This document shows positions 1-6,619 of a stretch of 8,688 nt of DNA, one piece after another (position 1 is the stretch's first letter; each line of letters begins with the position of its first letter). Under the pieces are notes generated by a model. That model saw only the letters and a program-made list of their open reading frames with translations, searched no databases and was not told the origin of the DNA. The DNA comes from an uncultured Eubacteriales bacterium (GTDB lineage: Bacteria; Bacillota; Clostridia; Oscillospirales; Oscillospiraceae), in assembly GCA_900547315.1 (NCBI GenBank), contig URGI01000075.1, forward strand, positions 1 through 8,688, written 5' to 3'. The translations under genes and the position numbers were made by a program.

Positions 1-891
1 ATCACATCCGTCAATATTTTTTCCACTGCCAAAATAAAAATTTATGCGGCTTTTTCCAAGCTTTATCGCAAATCTGCGCGCGGTTTTCGTCTTTTCCGTC
101 TTCACAGGCTCTTCAAGGCGGCACACGGCGGTACGCTCGTACCATGTCTCGGCCTGCACGTCCGCCAGCGCTCGGACATTGCGCGTCTCGCCGGTGATGC
201 TGTCCATCGCACCGCTGACGAGCACGTCGCCCTTCACTACCGTCTGTCCGCACGAAACGAGAGGCTTCCCGTTCATGACGGAAAGCCTGCGGATAACGCC
301 AGACTGCGAGGCTACGATATCTGCGGCGCTGCTCTCGGAATATATCTCCGGCTTCTCGGCGCGCTCCTCGACGAGGACTGTCGCCTTCGAGCCGCTCACA
401 TTCACCGTCAGCCACGCGATTTCCGGCTTCTTTAAAATGATGTCGCTCCGTATGATATCCACAGGCAGCCCCGGCCAGAAGCTGCCCTCCGTCACGCCGC
501 ATTCTGCAAGACTGCGCAGTATCTCGCCGCTCGACAGCTTCTCATTGCCCTTGACGTCGAAATCCCAGATGAACAGCGACGATATCACAAGCGCGAGGAA
601 GATTATCGCCGCCGCTATTATAAGCCAAATGCGCCGCCGCGCGAGCTTTCGCCAGCGGCTCCCTCCGCGGATGCTGAGAACGCTCACGCCGCACATACAG
701 CGGATGCATATTTTTCTTATATCCTCAAGGCTGCTTTCGTGCGTAAAAACGTCTATGCAGCACTCGTCAACGCAATTCAGCCCCCACAGCTCTATCCCTG
801 CGAGGGCGCAGGCGTTCAGGACGCTTTCCGGCCTCACGCCGGTTATTCTGAGTCTGGCAATCCCGCCTACCCTGTCGATAAATCCGCTCAT
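1..891 (-). CDS. yqfD: Sporulation protein YqfD, partial (C-terminus beyond left edge)
   Basis: This minus-strand frame is open from an ATG at 891 to base 1, giving 297 residues with no stop, so the C-terminus is outside the window; family members are usually near 400 residues. Visible parts are a cytoplasmic N-terminal region (about 1-85) ending in a basic patch (RRKLARRR-like, 79-87), one membrane segment (about 88-108), then an extracytoplasmic region. That region starts FDVKGNEKLSSGEI (111-124), a POTRA-like pattern, followed by GSFWPGLPVDIIRSDI (136-151) and LVEERAEKPEI (173-183), which are typical of the YqfD family. The start has GGGAG four bases upstream, lying within the end of yqfC. 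YqfD is a sporulation (stage IV) protein in Bacillus; its biochemical role is not settled. In many Firmicutes phoH follows yqfD, which would fall just beyond the left edge (inference). Odd: seven cysteines lie between residues 28 and 67. Family assignment is firm. Confidence 0.92.
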   Translation of the reverse strand, partial: MSGFIDRVGGIARLRITGVRPESVLNACALAGIELWGLNCVDECCIDVFTHESSLEDIRKICIRCMCGVSVLSIRGGSRWRKLARRRIWLIIAAAIIFLALVISSLFIWDFDVKGNEKLSSGEILRSLAECGVTEGSFWPGLPVDIIRSDIILKKPEIAWLTVNVSGSKATVLVEERAEKPEIYSESSAADIVASQSGVIRRLSVMNGKPLVSCGQTVVKGDVLVSGAMDSITGETRNVRALADVQAETWYERTAVCRLEEPVKTEKTKTARRFAIKLGKSRINFYFGSGKNIDGCD

Positions 892-892
892 G

Positions 893-1165
893 TCACTCCC
901 ATTCCAGCGAATGAAGCCTTCCCTTTATGATAAGCTCTCTCCCGCTCATCGCCACAAGCTCCAGCCCCGCCCCGTTTATAACGACCCTGCCGCGGTCGAA
1001 CGCAACACATATGCGCTCCGTGCCGTATTCGAGTATCCCGCAGTGGTTCTCGATGAACACCTGCCGCCCCGCGGCGACGGTCAGCTTGCCGCTGCCGAGC
1101 AGCGCGTCCTGCGGAAGGTCGAGTCTGTCGGCAAGCGATTCCGCTGCAAGCCTTGCTTTCTTCAT
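893..1165 (-). CDS. yqfC: Sporulation protein YqfC (YabP/YqfC family)
   Basis: A 90-residue soluble protein of the YabP/YqfC sporulation family, of usual length. Recognisable stretches are LDLPQDALLGSGKLTV (15-30), the near-signature VFIENHCGILEYG (36-48), VVINGAGLEL (61-70) and ELIIKGRLHSLEW (77-89), an all-beta pattern. The frame is open 20 codons further upstream, but the ATG at 1165 is chosen because GGGGGTG sits about six bases before it and the protein then begins at the usual family position. The stop is one base from the yqfD start (TGA-C-ATG), so the two are co-transcribed and probably translationally coupled. In Bacillus the yqfCD pair is expressed in the mother cell under sigma-E; here a weak sigma-E-like site lies upstream. 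The molecular function of the family is unknown. Confidence 0.93.
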   Translation of the reverse strand: MKKARLAAESLADRLDLPQDALLGSGKLTVAAGRQVFIENHCGILEYGTERICVAFDRGRVVINGAGLELVAMSGRELIIKGRLHSLEWE

Positions 1166-1246
1166 TGCGGTCACCCCCGTCCGTATAAATCTATGCCGCA
1201 GGACATACCTATAATACATGGACAAGGCAGACTGGGAGGGCGTTTG
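1160..1246. promoter_or_regulatory. Divergent yqfC / ylbJ control region
   Basis: The 81 bases between the two divergent starts must hold the control sites for both directions. Toward yqfC (minus), CATAGATT (1188-1195) matches 6 of 8 of a sigma-E -10 (CATACAHT), with GTATTAT (1211-1217) a poor -35 at 15-base spacing. Toward ylbJ (plus), CATACCTA (1204-1211) also matches 6 of 8, with GTATAAA (1183-1189) a weak -35; it overlaps an exact TATAAT (1210-1215) that lacks a good sigma-A -35. Mother-cell sigma-E control is expected for both genes from Bacillus, but the sites are too degenerate to be certain. The motifs interleave, so the two promoters could interfere. GGGAGGG (1234-1240), six bases before the ylbJ ATG, is its ribosome binding site. 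Confidence 0.35.
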
Positions 1247-2194
1247 ATGAAGGCTAAGATCGCAACTATCGCGGCGCTGTGCGCGATGCTTGAAATGATA
1301 CTGGCTCCGCAGCAGATGATCGAGAGCGGGCGCTACGCGCTCAGCCTGTGCGCGGAGCTGATAATACCGTCGCTGTTTCCGTTTTTCGTGCTGTCGGGGC
1401 TTCTGAACCGGCTCGGCTTCGCGGCGGCGATAGCGCGGCAGCTGGCAAAGCCCGCAGCTAGATTATACGGTGTATCCGGCGCAGGTGCGACGGCGTTTTT
1501 CATGGGGCTTGTGGGCGGCTATCCGCTGGGAGCAGCCTATATCGCCGACATGCGGCGGCAGGGGCTGGTAAGCCTCGAGGAGGCGGAACGCCTGATGGGC
1601 TTTTGCAGCAACTCCGGCCCCGCGTTCCTCGTCGGCTCTATCGGCGCGGGCGTGTTCGGCTCCGCGCGGCTCGGCGTCGGGCTGTACATAATCCACGTTC
1701 TCGCCGCGGCCATAACGGGGCTGTTCTTCCGTGTGGACGGTAAATGCCGCGGCAACGCCCCTGCAGCACCGCGCGAAAGCGGCAGTGCGCTGATAGAATC
1801 CGTACGTCAGGCCGCACAGTCGATACTCAGCGTATGCGGCTTTATCGTCTGCTTCTGCGTTATCATTGGGCTGCTGGACGCGCACGGCATGTTTTCGCTT
1901 CTGGCGGGACAGCTCGCGCAGATCACAGGACTGGAGCTTCATGCCGCGAGAGCGGCACTGTCGGGCTTCCTTGAGCTTGGCAGCGGTATCGGCGCGATGC
2001 GCGGTCTCGCCGTCTCGCCCGCAAACCTTGCAATCGCGGCGGGCATCGTCGGCTGGGGCGGCGTATCGGTGCACTTTCAGACCTACGCCGTGCTCGCCGA
2101 CAGCGACATAAAAGGCGGCCTGCACCTGGCAGGCCGCCTGATAAACTGCGCCGTTTCCGCAACACTTGGGTATATATTCGGCTTATTGCTGTGA
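1247..2194 (+). CDS. ylbJ: Sporulation integral membrane protein YlbJ
   Basis: A 315-residue polytopic membrane protein with about seven or eight hydrophobic segments (for example 5-20, 36-56, 78-98, 122-136, 143-161, 192-210, 258-272, 299-315). Family marks are LIIPSLFPFFVLSG (38-51), FFMGLVGGYPLGA (84-96), the SLEEAERLMGFCSNSGPAFLVGSIG stretch (109-133), the LSGFLELGSGI region (238-248) and GWGGVSVHFQTYAVLADSDI (269-288). This layout, with a 'Gate'/nucleoside-recognition-like fold, is that of YlbJ, needed for spore cortex or heat-resistance functions in Bacillus under sigma-E. It is shorter than Bacillus YlbJ (about 400 residues). The ATG at 1247 is preceded by GGGAGGG at six bases. The same frame is open back to base 44, but that part is antisense to yqfCD and has no protein character. 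Its stop is one base from that of the convergent CHR gene. The transported substrate is unknown. Confidence 0.88.
   Translation: MKAKIATIAALCAMLEMILAPQQMIESGRYALSLCAELIIPSLFPFFVLSGLLNRLGFAAAIARQLAKPAARLYGVSGAGATAFFMGLVGGYPLGAAYIADMRRQGLVSLEEAERLMGFCSNSGPAFLVGSIGAGVFGSARLGVGLYIIHVLAAAITGLFFRVDGKCRGNAPAAPRESGSALIESVRQAAQSILSVCGFIVCFCVIIGLLDAHGMFSLLAGQLAQITGLELHAARAALSGFLELGSGIGAMRGLAVSPANLAIAAGIVGWGGVSVHFQTYAVLADSDIKGGLHLAGRLINCAVSATLGYIFGLLL
2110..2139 (-). terminator. Intrinsic terminator of the minus-strand operon, inside ylbJ
   Basis: Bases 2113-2123 and 2129-2139 form a perfect 11-bp, very GC-rich inverted repeat around a 5-base loop. Read on the minus strand, the stem ends in four T (one of them paired in the stem) before ATG, the layout of a Rho-independent terminator with a short U-run. 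On the plus strand the hairpin is followed by GATAAAC and lacks a T-run, so it is directional. It lies 57 bases beyond the stop of the last minus-strand gene, in the ylbJ codons for residues 289-298. The short U-run is the main weakness. Confidence 0.72.
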
Positions 2195-2195
2195 C

Positions 2196-2774
2196 TCAGA
2201 ATCCAAACGCGACTCCGACCACGGCCGAAAACAGGATGAACAATATCGGGTGAAGCTTCTTTGTCTGCTTGACCCAGCGCGTCAGCACCAGCAGCACCGC
2301 CGCCAGCGCCCACGCCTTGAGATTGAACAGGTCGGCAAGCGCGCCGCTCGCGCCGAATGCGTCGAGATCAAACAGGGTTATCTTCACGACGAGCACGCCC
2401 GCCGAGGCAATCATCGCCATCGAGCAGGGGCGCAGGCCGTAGAACGCGGAATCCACATAGACATTCTCGCGGAACGCCTTCAGAATGCGCGCGACTATAA
2501 GTATAACGATGACGGAGGGGGTGATTATACCCAGCGTCGCAATTATCGCGCCGGGAACTCCGCCCGCGGTGAAGCCGACGTATGTCGCCATATTGACGCC
2601 GATGGGGCCGGGGGTCGATTCTGAGACGGCGATCATATCCGCAAGCTGGGCATGAGTGAACCAACCGGTGCGATCCGATAAGTCGTACATGAACGGAAGC
2701 GTCGCCATACCGCCGCCGACAGCGAAAAGTCCGGTCTTGAAAAATTCAAAGAAAAGGCGGAGATACAACATCAT
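2196..2774 (-). CDS. Short CHR-domain membrane protein (ChrA-like), second subunit
   Basis: A 192-residue membrane protein made of one CHR (chromate transporter family, PF02417) domain. Diagnostic parts are FFKTGLFAVGGGMATLPFM (11-29), the WFTHAQLADMIAVSESTPGPIGVNMATYVG region (38-67) with the conserved STPGPIGVN core, and long hydrophobic stretches near 72-98, 110-132, 154-166 and 176-192. Half-size CHR proteins are encoded as adjacent pairs, and the two halves are thought to assemble into one transporter; the preceding gene is the partner. The ATG at 2774 overlaps the partner's TGA (ATGATG), with GGGGGTG eight bases upstream; a second ATG follows immediately at 2771. Characterised ChrA proteins export chromate, but most gut or anaerobe pairs have no tested substrate, so chromate itself should not be assumed. 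It is the last gene of the operon; the stop is one base from that of convergent ylbJ (TGA-C-TCA). Confidence 0.9.
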   Translation of the reverse strand: MMLYLRLFFEFFKTGLFAVGGGMATLPFMYDLSDRTGWFTHAQLADMIAVSESTPGPIGVNMATYVGFTAGGVPGAIIATLGIITPSVIVILIVARILKAFRENVYVDSAFYGLRPCSMAMIASAGVLVVKITLFDLDAFGASGALADLFNLKAWALAAVLLVLTRWVKQTKKLHPILFILFSAVVGVAFGF

Positions 2775-3313
2775 TTACCGCGCACCCCCATTTTCGTGAG
2801 GAATATGCCCGCCGCCGCGCACGCGATAACGTACACGACCGGAGACACGTCAAGAAACACGGACAGCAGGAAGATCACGACGAACAGCACGAGAGCCGCT
2901 TTATCCTTTATCGCGCCTTTCCAGAGCTTCACAACGGCGTTGAAGATCAGCACGCACACGCACACGCGGACGCCCGCGAAAGCGTGCTTCACGGCGGGGA
3001 TATCGGCAAAATTTGTGAGCACTCCGGCGATCGTTGTGATTATCACGAGCGACGGGAACACAACGCCGAGCGTTGCGACTATGCCGCCAAGATTACCGTA
3101 CAGCTTATAGCCGATAAACGTCGCGGTATTGACGGCGATAACGCCCGGCGTGCACTGCGCGACGGCGAAATAGTCCATCAATTCCTCATTTGTAGTCCAG
3201 CCGCGGTTATCTATCAGCTCGCGCTCAAGCATGGGAAGCATGGCGTAGCCGCCGCCGAAAGTCATCACACCTATTTTGGCAAAGGCCAGAAACAGGTCGA
3301 TGTACTTTTTCAT
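2771..3313 (-). CDS. Short CHR-domain membrane protein (ChrA-like), first subunit
   Basis: A 180-residue single-CHR-domain membrane protein, paralogous to the next gene. It carries FAKIGVMTFGGGYAMLPML (11-29), RGWTTNEELMDYFAVAQCTPGVIAVNTATFIGYK (37-70), a glycine-rich LGGIVATLGVVFPSLV (75-90), and hydrophobic segments near 86-102, 115-130, 138-155 and 157-173. Where the second subunit has TPGPIGVN, this one has TPGVIAVN, the usual difference between the two halves, which supports a heteromeric pair rather than a recent duplication. Its ATG at 3313 overlaps the pgcA stop (ATGA), with GAGGTG about eight bases upstream inside pgcA; its own stop overlaps the next start the same way. Cysteines 118 and 120 (VCVCV) lie in a membrane segment. 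The substrate is unknown, and an anion antiport or uniport role is inferred from the family. Confidence 0.9.
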   Translation of the reverse strand: MKKYIDLFLAFAKIGVMTFGGGYAMLPMLERELIDNRGWTTNEELMDYFAVAQCTPGVIAVNTATFIGYKLYGNLGGIVATLGVVFPSLVIITTIAGVLTNFADIPAVKHAFAGVRVCVCVLIFNAVVKLWKGAIKDKAALVLFVVIFLLSVFLDVSPVVYVIACAAAGIFLTKMGVRGK

Positions 3314-5037
3314 CTCTTCAGCACCTCGACATAATGCAGATATTTCTCAATGCGCTCCTCGCACTCGGCCTTGCTGCCGCCGCGGATGAGCAGATACACC
3401 TTTATCTTCGGCTCCGTACCGGACGGGCGGATGATAAAGCTGCTGCCGTCCTTAAGCTCGAAGTACAGGACATTCGAACCCCAGAACGGAGTCTTGCCGA
3501 CGACGCCGAGCCCCGCAACGTGGATGCTGCCGTCAAGATAGTCACGCAGGCGGACGACCTCTTCGCCCTCTATCTCCTTCGGCGGCTGGCTGCGCAGCTC
3601 TTCCATCAGCGCCTTCATCTTCTGGAGGCCATCGACGCCGGGCATGACGAGATTGACGGTCTTCTCCATGAACCAGCCGTACTTCTCATACAGCGACTCC
3701 ATCGCGTCGAGCAGAGTCATCCCCTGCTTGTGGTAATGCGCCGCCATCTCGGCGATCATCATGGACGCGGTGACGGCGTCCTTATCGCGGACATAGTCGC
3801 CCATCATGTAGCCGTAGCTCTCCTCAAAGGCAAATATATACTTGTAGCTGCCCGCGGCTTCCCACTCGGCGATGCGCTCGGCCATGAACTTGAAGCCCGT
3901 AAAGGTGTCCTCAAAGTGGACGCCGTTCGCCTCGCAGACCGCTCTGGCCATGCCGGTGGTGACGATGCTTGCTACCGCGCCCGCGTTCTCTGGCATGGTG
4001 CCGGTGGACTTCTTCGCCTTGATGATATAGTCGAGCAGGAGTATGCCCATCTGGTTGCCGGTTATGGTGACATATTCGTCGCCGCGGCGAACCATGGTGC
4101 CGATACGGTCGGAATCCGGGTCGGTTCCGATTATCAGATCGCTTCCGACCTTCTTTGCAAGGTCGACCGCGAGGTAGAAGCCCTCAGGATTTTCGGGGTT
4201 AGGGCTGGCAACGGTCGGGAAGCTGCCGTCGATGACCATCTGCTCCGGCACGGGGTAGAGATGCTTTATTCCCAGGCGGTGCAGCACTTCGGGGACGAGC
4301 TTATAGCCGCAGCCGTGGAACGGCGTGTAGACGATCTTGAATTCGTCCGCAACGTCGGCAACGGCCTGCTTGTCGATAGCCATCCTGAGCACCTGCTCCA
4401 TGAACAGTTCGTCGGTCTCTTCGCCGAGTATCTCGATCCTGCCGGACTTTACGGCTTCGTCGTAATCGCAGGTCTTGAAGCCCGTGAACACGTCAATGGC
4501 TTCCATCTGCTTTGCAATGGCCTCAGCCTTCTGCGGCGGGAGCTGCGCCCCGTCGGACCAGTAGACCTTATAGCCGTTATATTCCTTGGGGTTGTGGCTG
4601 GCGGTGATATTGAGTCCGGCTGCAGTGCCGTAATGCAGGACGGCGAAGCTCAGCTCCGGAGTCGGGCGCAGGGACTCGAACAGGCGCACGCGGATGCCGT
4701 TTGCGGCCATGACGCAGGCGGCCTCCTCGGCGAAGCGGCGGCTGTTTATGCGGCAGTCATGCGCGATGGCAATGCCGTGCTCGGCCGCGTCCATTCCCTC
4801 TTCGAGAATGACGTTTGCAAACGCCTGAGTCGCGTGGCGGATAATATGGATATTCATGTTGTGCAGGCCGAGCTTCATCGTGCCGCGGAGACCGGCGGTG
4901 CCGAACTCAAGCGGGGCGAAGAAACGGCTCTCTATCTCTTTTTCGTCGCCCGATATGGAATTGAGTTCCTTCCATTCCTCTTCGCTGAGAGCGGGACTGT
5001 CAAGCCAGTGCTGATACTCTTCTTTGTAATTAGTCAT
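3310..5037 (-). CDS. pgcA: Phosphoglucomutase/phosphomannomutase (alpha-D-phosphohexomutase)
   Basis: A 575-residue cytosolic enzyme interconverting hexose 1- and 6-phosphates through a phosphoserine, close to Bacillus PgcA in length. All four family loops are present: TASHNP (145-150) with catalytic Ser147; the metal loop GTDPDSDRIG (304-313); the sugar-recognition loop FEESYGY (404-410); and the phosphate-binding loop RPSGTEPKIKVY (537-548). EFGTAGLRG (44-52) is the usual N-terminal signature and TPFHGCG (238-244) lies in domain II. The FEESYG form and the length favour the phosphoglucomutase/phosphopentomutase-like branch over short GlmM (about 450 residues). Glucose-1-phosphate would feed UDP-glucose and envelope polysaccharides, fitting operon mate murA (inference). 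The ATG at 5037 has AAGGAG nine bases upstream and overlaps the preceding gene by eight bases. All catalytic residues are intact. Confidence 0.95.
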   Translation of the reverse strand: MTNYKEEYQHWLDSPALSEEEWKELNSISGDEKEIESRFFAPLEFGTAGLRGTMKLGLHNMNIHIIRHATQAFANVILEEGMDAAEHGIAIAHDCRINSRRFAEEAACVMAANGIRVRLFESLRPTPELSFAVLHYGTAAGLNITASHNPKEYNGYKVYWSDGAQLPPQKAEAIAKQMEAIDVFTGFKTCDYDEAVKSGRIEILGEETDELFMEQVLRMAIDKQAVADVADEFKIVYTPFHGCGYKLVPEVLHRLGIKHLYPVPEQMVIDGSFPTVASPNPENPEGFYLAVDLAKKVGSDLIIGTDPDSDRIGTMVRRGDEYVTITGNQMGILLLDYIIKAKKSTGTMPENAGAVASIVTTGMARAVCEANGVHFEDTFTGFKFMAERIAEWEAAGSYKYIFAFEESYGYMMGDYVRDKDAVTASMMIAEMAAHYHKQGMTLLDAMESLYEKYGWFMEKTVNLVMPGVDGLQKMKALMEELRSQPPKEIEGEEVVRLRDYLDGSIHVAGLGVVGKTPFWGSNVLYFELKDGSSFIIRPSGTEPKIKVYLLIRGGSKAECEERIEKYLHYVEVLKR

Positions 5038-5350
5038 CTTCTACAACTCCTTCTTCATTGCAAAGCGCCACAGCATCTTCGTACATGGATTTGGGCACAA
5101 GTATATCCACGCCCTGGCCGCTCATACCTAGGATCAGCTTGCCGAAGCCACCGTCTCCGGGATAAGCTTTCAGGCACGGGATACCGTATGCCTCAAGCAT
5201 ATTTATTTTGAGCTCATCGCTCATATCAACGCTCATACAGGTGCACAGACGCACCGGCTCCTCCGGTTCTCCGTCCGCACCCTTCGGCCACTTCTCAAGA
5301 AGGCTGCCAAACTCGGCTCTGCCCCACTGGCTCTTTTCGTTTTCGTCCAT
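5030..5350 (-). CDS. Small DUF2007-like protein
   Basis: A 106-residue soluble acidic protein. The first 30 or so residues are polar and probably flexible. From about residue 33 it resembles DUF2007 ('putative signal transducing protein') domains: a first strand VRLCTCMS (33-40), a helix ending ELKINMLEAYGIPCLKAY (46-63), a glycine-rich loop PGDGGFGK (64-71), then VDILVPKSMYEDAVALC (81-97). The pattern 'helix-AYGIP...V.I.VP...EDA' is what suggests the family; similarity is by recognition only. The ATG at 5350 has AGGAG seven bases upstream, directly after the rlmH stop, and its stop lies eight bases inside pgcA. No TM segment or signal peptide is seen. The family has no established reaction; cysteines 36 and 38 form a CxC, but with only two other cysteines (59, 97) a metal site is speculative. 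Confidence 0.72.
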   Translation of the reverse strand: MDENEKSQWGRAEFGSLLEKWPKGADGEPEEPVRLCTCMSVDMSDELKINMLEAYGIPCLKAYPGDGGFGKLILGMSGQGVDILVPKSMYEDAVALCNEEGVVEDD

Positions 5351-5363
5351 ACAGTCGCTCCTA

Positions 5364-5846
5364 TCATTTATGGTAACGCGAGCCTTCGTTTATCTTGAAA
5401 GCTCTGTATATCTGCTCGGCAAGCATCACGCGCGCGAGATGGTGCGGGAAGGTCATCTTCGACATGCTCAGGCGGATATCCGCGCGCTTTTTCACGCTCG
5501 GCGATATGCCGTACGACCCGCCGATGACGAAGCACAGCTTCGACCTGCCAGACAGCGCCTGACGCGTGACAAGCTCCGCAAGCTCCTCGCTCGCCATCTG
5601 AATGCCCTCAACGCACATGGCCGCAAGATATGCGTCCTGCGGGATATTTTTTATGATCTCCGCCGCCTCTTTATCGAGCGCGTTCCCGATCTCCTTCGGC
5701 GAAGGAGCATCCGGCAATCGCGTCTCCGCAAGCTCGACGCACTCGAATCGGCAATATGCGCCGAGGCGCTTGGAATACTCGGAAAACGCGTCGATATAGA
5801 ATTTCTCGCGCATTTTTCCGACGCATATCAGCTTCACAGCAAGCAT
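5364..5846 (-). CDS. rlmH: 23S rRNA (pseudouridine1915-N3)-methyltransferase RlmH
   Basis: A 160-residue SPOUT-class methyltransferase, full family length, that methylates pseudouridine 1915 in helix 69 of 23S rRNA on the assembled 70S ribosome using S-adenosylmethionine. Evidence is strong: KLICVGKMREKFY at the N-terminus (5-17), FVIGGSYGIS (106-115) as the SAM-binding glycine loop of the trefoil knot, SMSKMTFPHHLARVMLAEQIYRAF (127-150), and the invariant C-terminal YHK. The ATG at 5846 lies 13 bases inside walJ, with an AAGGAAAG-like site just upstream. In Bacillus walJ and rlmH are also close neighbours, so adjacency is conserved. The 3' end of rlmH (orfX) is the SCCmec attachment site in staphylococci; here the stop is followed at once by the next gene's ribosome binding site, with no inserted element. 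Confidence 0.97.
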   Translation of the reverse strand: MLAVKLICVGKMREKFYIDAFSEYSKRLGAYCRFECVELAETRLPDAPSPKEIGNALDKEAAEIIKNIPQDAYLAAMCVEGIQMASEELAELVTRQALSGRSKLCFVIGGSYGISPSVKKRADIRLSMSKMTFPHHLARVMLAEQIYRAFKINEGSRYHK

Positions 5847-6619
5847 TTCTCTTTCCTTCCGACCTCGACCTCAAGGCAGCCGAGCACGGGTGCGCAATAC
5901 AACTGCGTATCGGTCCCATCCAGCGCCTTCTCCGCAGCATACATTGCCCTCGCGGGGGTATTGTTTTCGCGGCTCAGGTGGCCAAGAATGACGCGCTCCG
6001 TGCCGCTGTCCGCCAGAGTACGCGCAAGCCGCGCGCAGTCCTCGTTTGAAAGATGGCCGTGATCCGAGAGGATGCGGCGCTTGAGATAATACGGGTACGA
6101 GCCGTAGCGGAGCATGTACTCGTCGTGATTCGACTCTATCAGCACGGTGTCCGCGCCGCGAAGCCCCTCCAGCACCTCGTCCGTGACCATTCCCATATCG
6201 GTCGCATGAGCGTACACCCCGTCGCCCTCGACGCGGTAGCCAACGCTCTCATCCGTATCATGCGGCGTGTGGAACGCCGTTATGCGCAGCGCCCCTATCT
6301 CGAACGCGCTGCCCACGGGAATAATATGTATCGCGCTCTCCGCCTCCGGCAGCGCGCCGCAGAGGCGGCTCGCCACTGTATGCGGCGCGAAAACTGGTAT
6401 ATCATGGTATTTCAGCAGCATTTTCAGCCCCGAAATATGATCGGAGTGCTCATGGGTAATAAGCACTCCGCCGATATCACGCATCGTAAGCTGCGCCTGC
6501 GCCAGACCGCTGGCGATTCTGCGCATGGAAATTCCGGCGTCAATGAGTATATTCGTGCCGCCGCCCTCGAGCAGCAGGCAATTGCCGCCGGAACCGCTGG
6601 CAAAAACACAGACCTTCAT
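5834..6619 (-). CDS. walJ: Metallo-beta-lactamase-fold hydrolase WalJ/YycJ
   Basis: A 261-residue cytosolic MBL-fold protein matching WalJ (YycJ) in length and motifs. The N-terminus FASGSGGNCLLLE (6-18) is typical of the subfamily. Metal ligands visible are THEHSDH (55-61; H56, H58, D60, H61), H120 in HTPHD, D141 in ATDMG, and H214 in GHLSREN; SNHD (163-166) and SDHGHLSN (185-192) are further WalJ-like motifs. Orthologues have been linked to cell-wall/division coordination and have 5'-3' exonuclease activity in Bacillus. The walRKHI genes that normally precede it are absent; it follows murA instead. The start is placed at ATG 6619, sharing one base with the murA stop (TGATG); a TTG one codon earlier is in frame but less likely. 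No clear ribosome binding site is seen, so translation probably depends on coupling to murA. Confidence 0.93.
   Translation of the reverse strand: MKVCVFASGSGGNCLLLEGGGTNILIDAGISMRRIASGLAQAQLTMRDIGGVLITHEHSDHISGLKMLLKYHDIPVFAPHTVASRLCGALPEAESAIHIIPVGSAFEIGALRITAFHTPHDTDESVGYRVEGDGVYAHATDMGMVTDEVLEGLRGADTVLIESNHDEYMLRYGSYPYYLKRRILSDHGHLSNEDCARLARTLADSGTERVILGHLSRENNTPARAMYAAEKALDGTDTQLYCAPVLGCLEVEVGRKEKCLL

Noticed and set aside
44..1246. A plus-strand open frame continuous with ylbJ that would give a 716-residue protein.
   Set aside because: The first 401 codons are exactly antisense to yqfC and yqfD, which have clear family motifs. The added sequence has no protein-like pattern, and ylbJ has its own ATG with a strong ribosome binding site.
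2226..2270. A possible terminator for ylbJ on the plus strand (GAAGCTTC palindrome followed by TTTG).
   Set aside because: The stem is only four base pairs with no loop and the T-run is short; it does not support a terminator call.
2945..2972. A short CGCACA-type repeat in the first CHR gene.
   Set aside because: It is three partial copies that encode VRVCVCV within a membrane segment; there is no sign of a longer repeat or CRISPR-like array.
3334..5211. A 625-codon plus-strand open frame opposite pgcA.
   Set aside because: It is a shadow frame created by GC-rich codon bias. The opposite strand holds every catalytic loop of the mutase, and the plus-strand translation has repetitive low-information composition.
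5351..5370. A possible SCCmec-type attachment site at the rlmH 3' end.
   Set aside because: The 3' end only resembles the staphylococcal site as far as the conserved YHK-stop codons require. No direct repeat, recombinase or inserted element is present.
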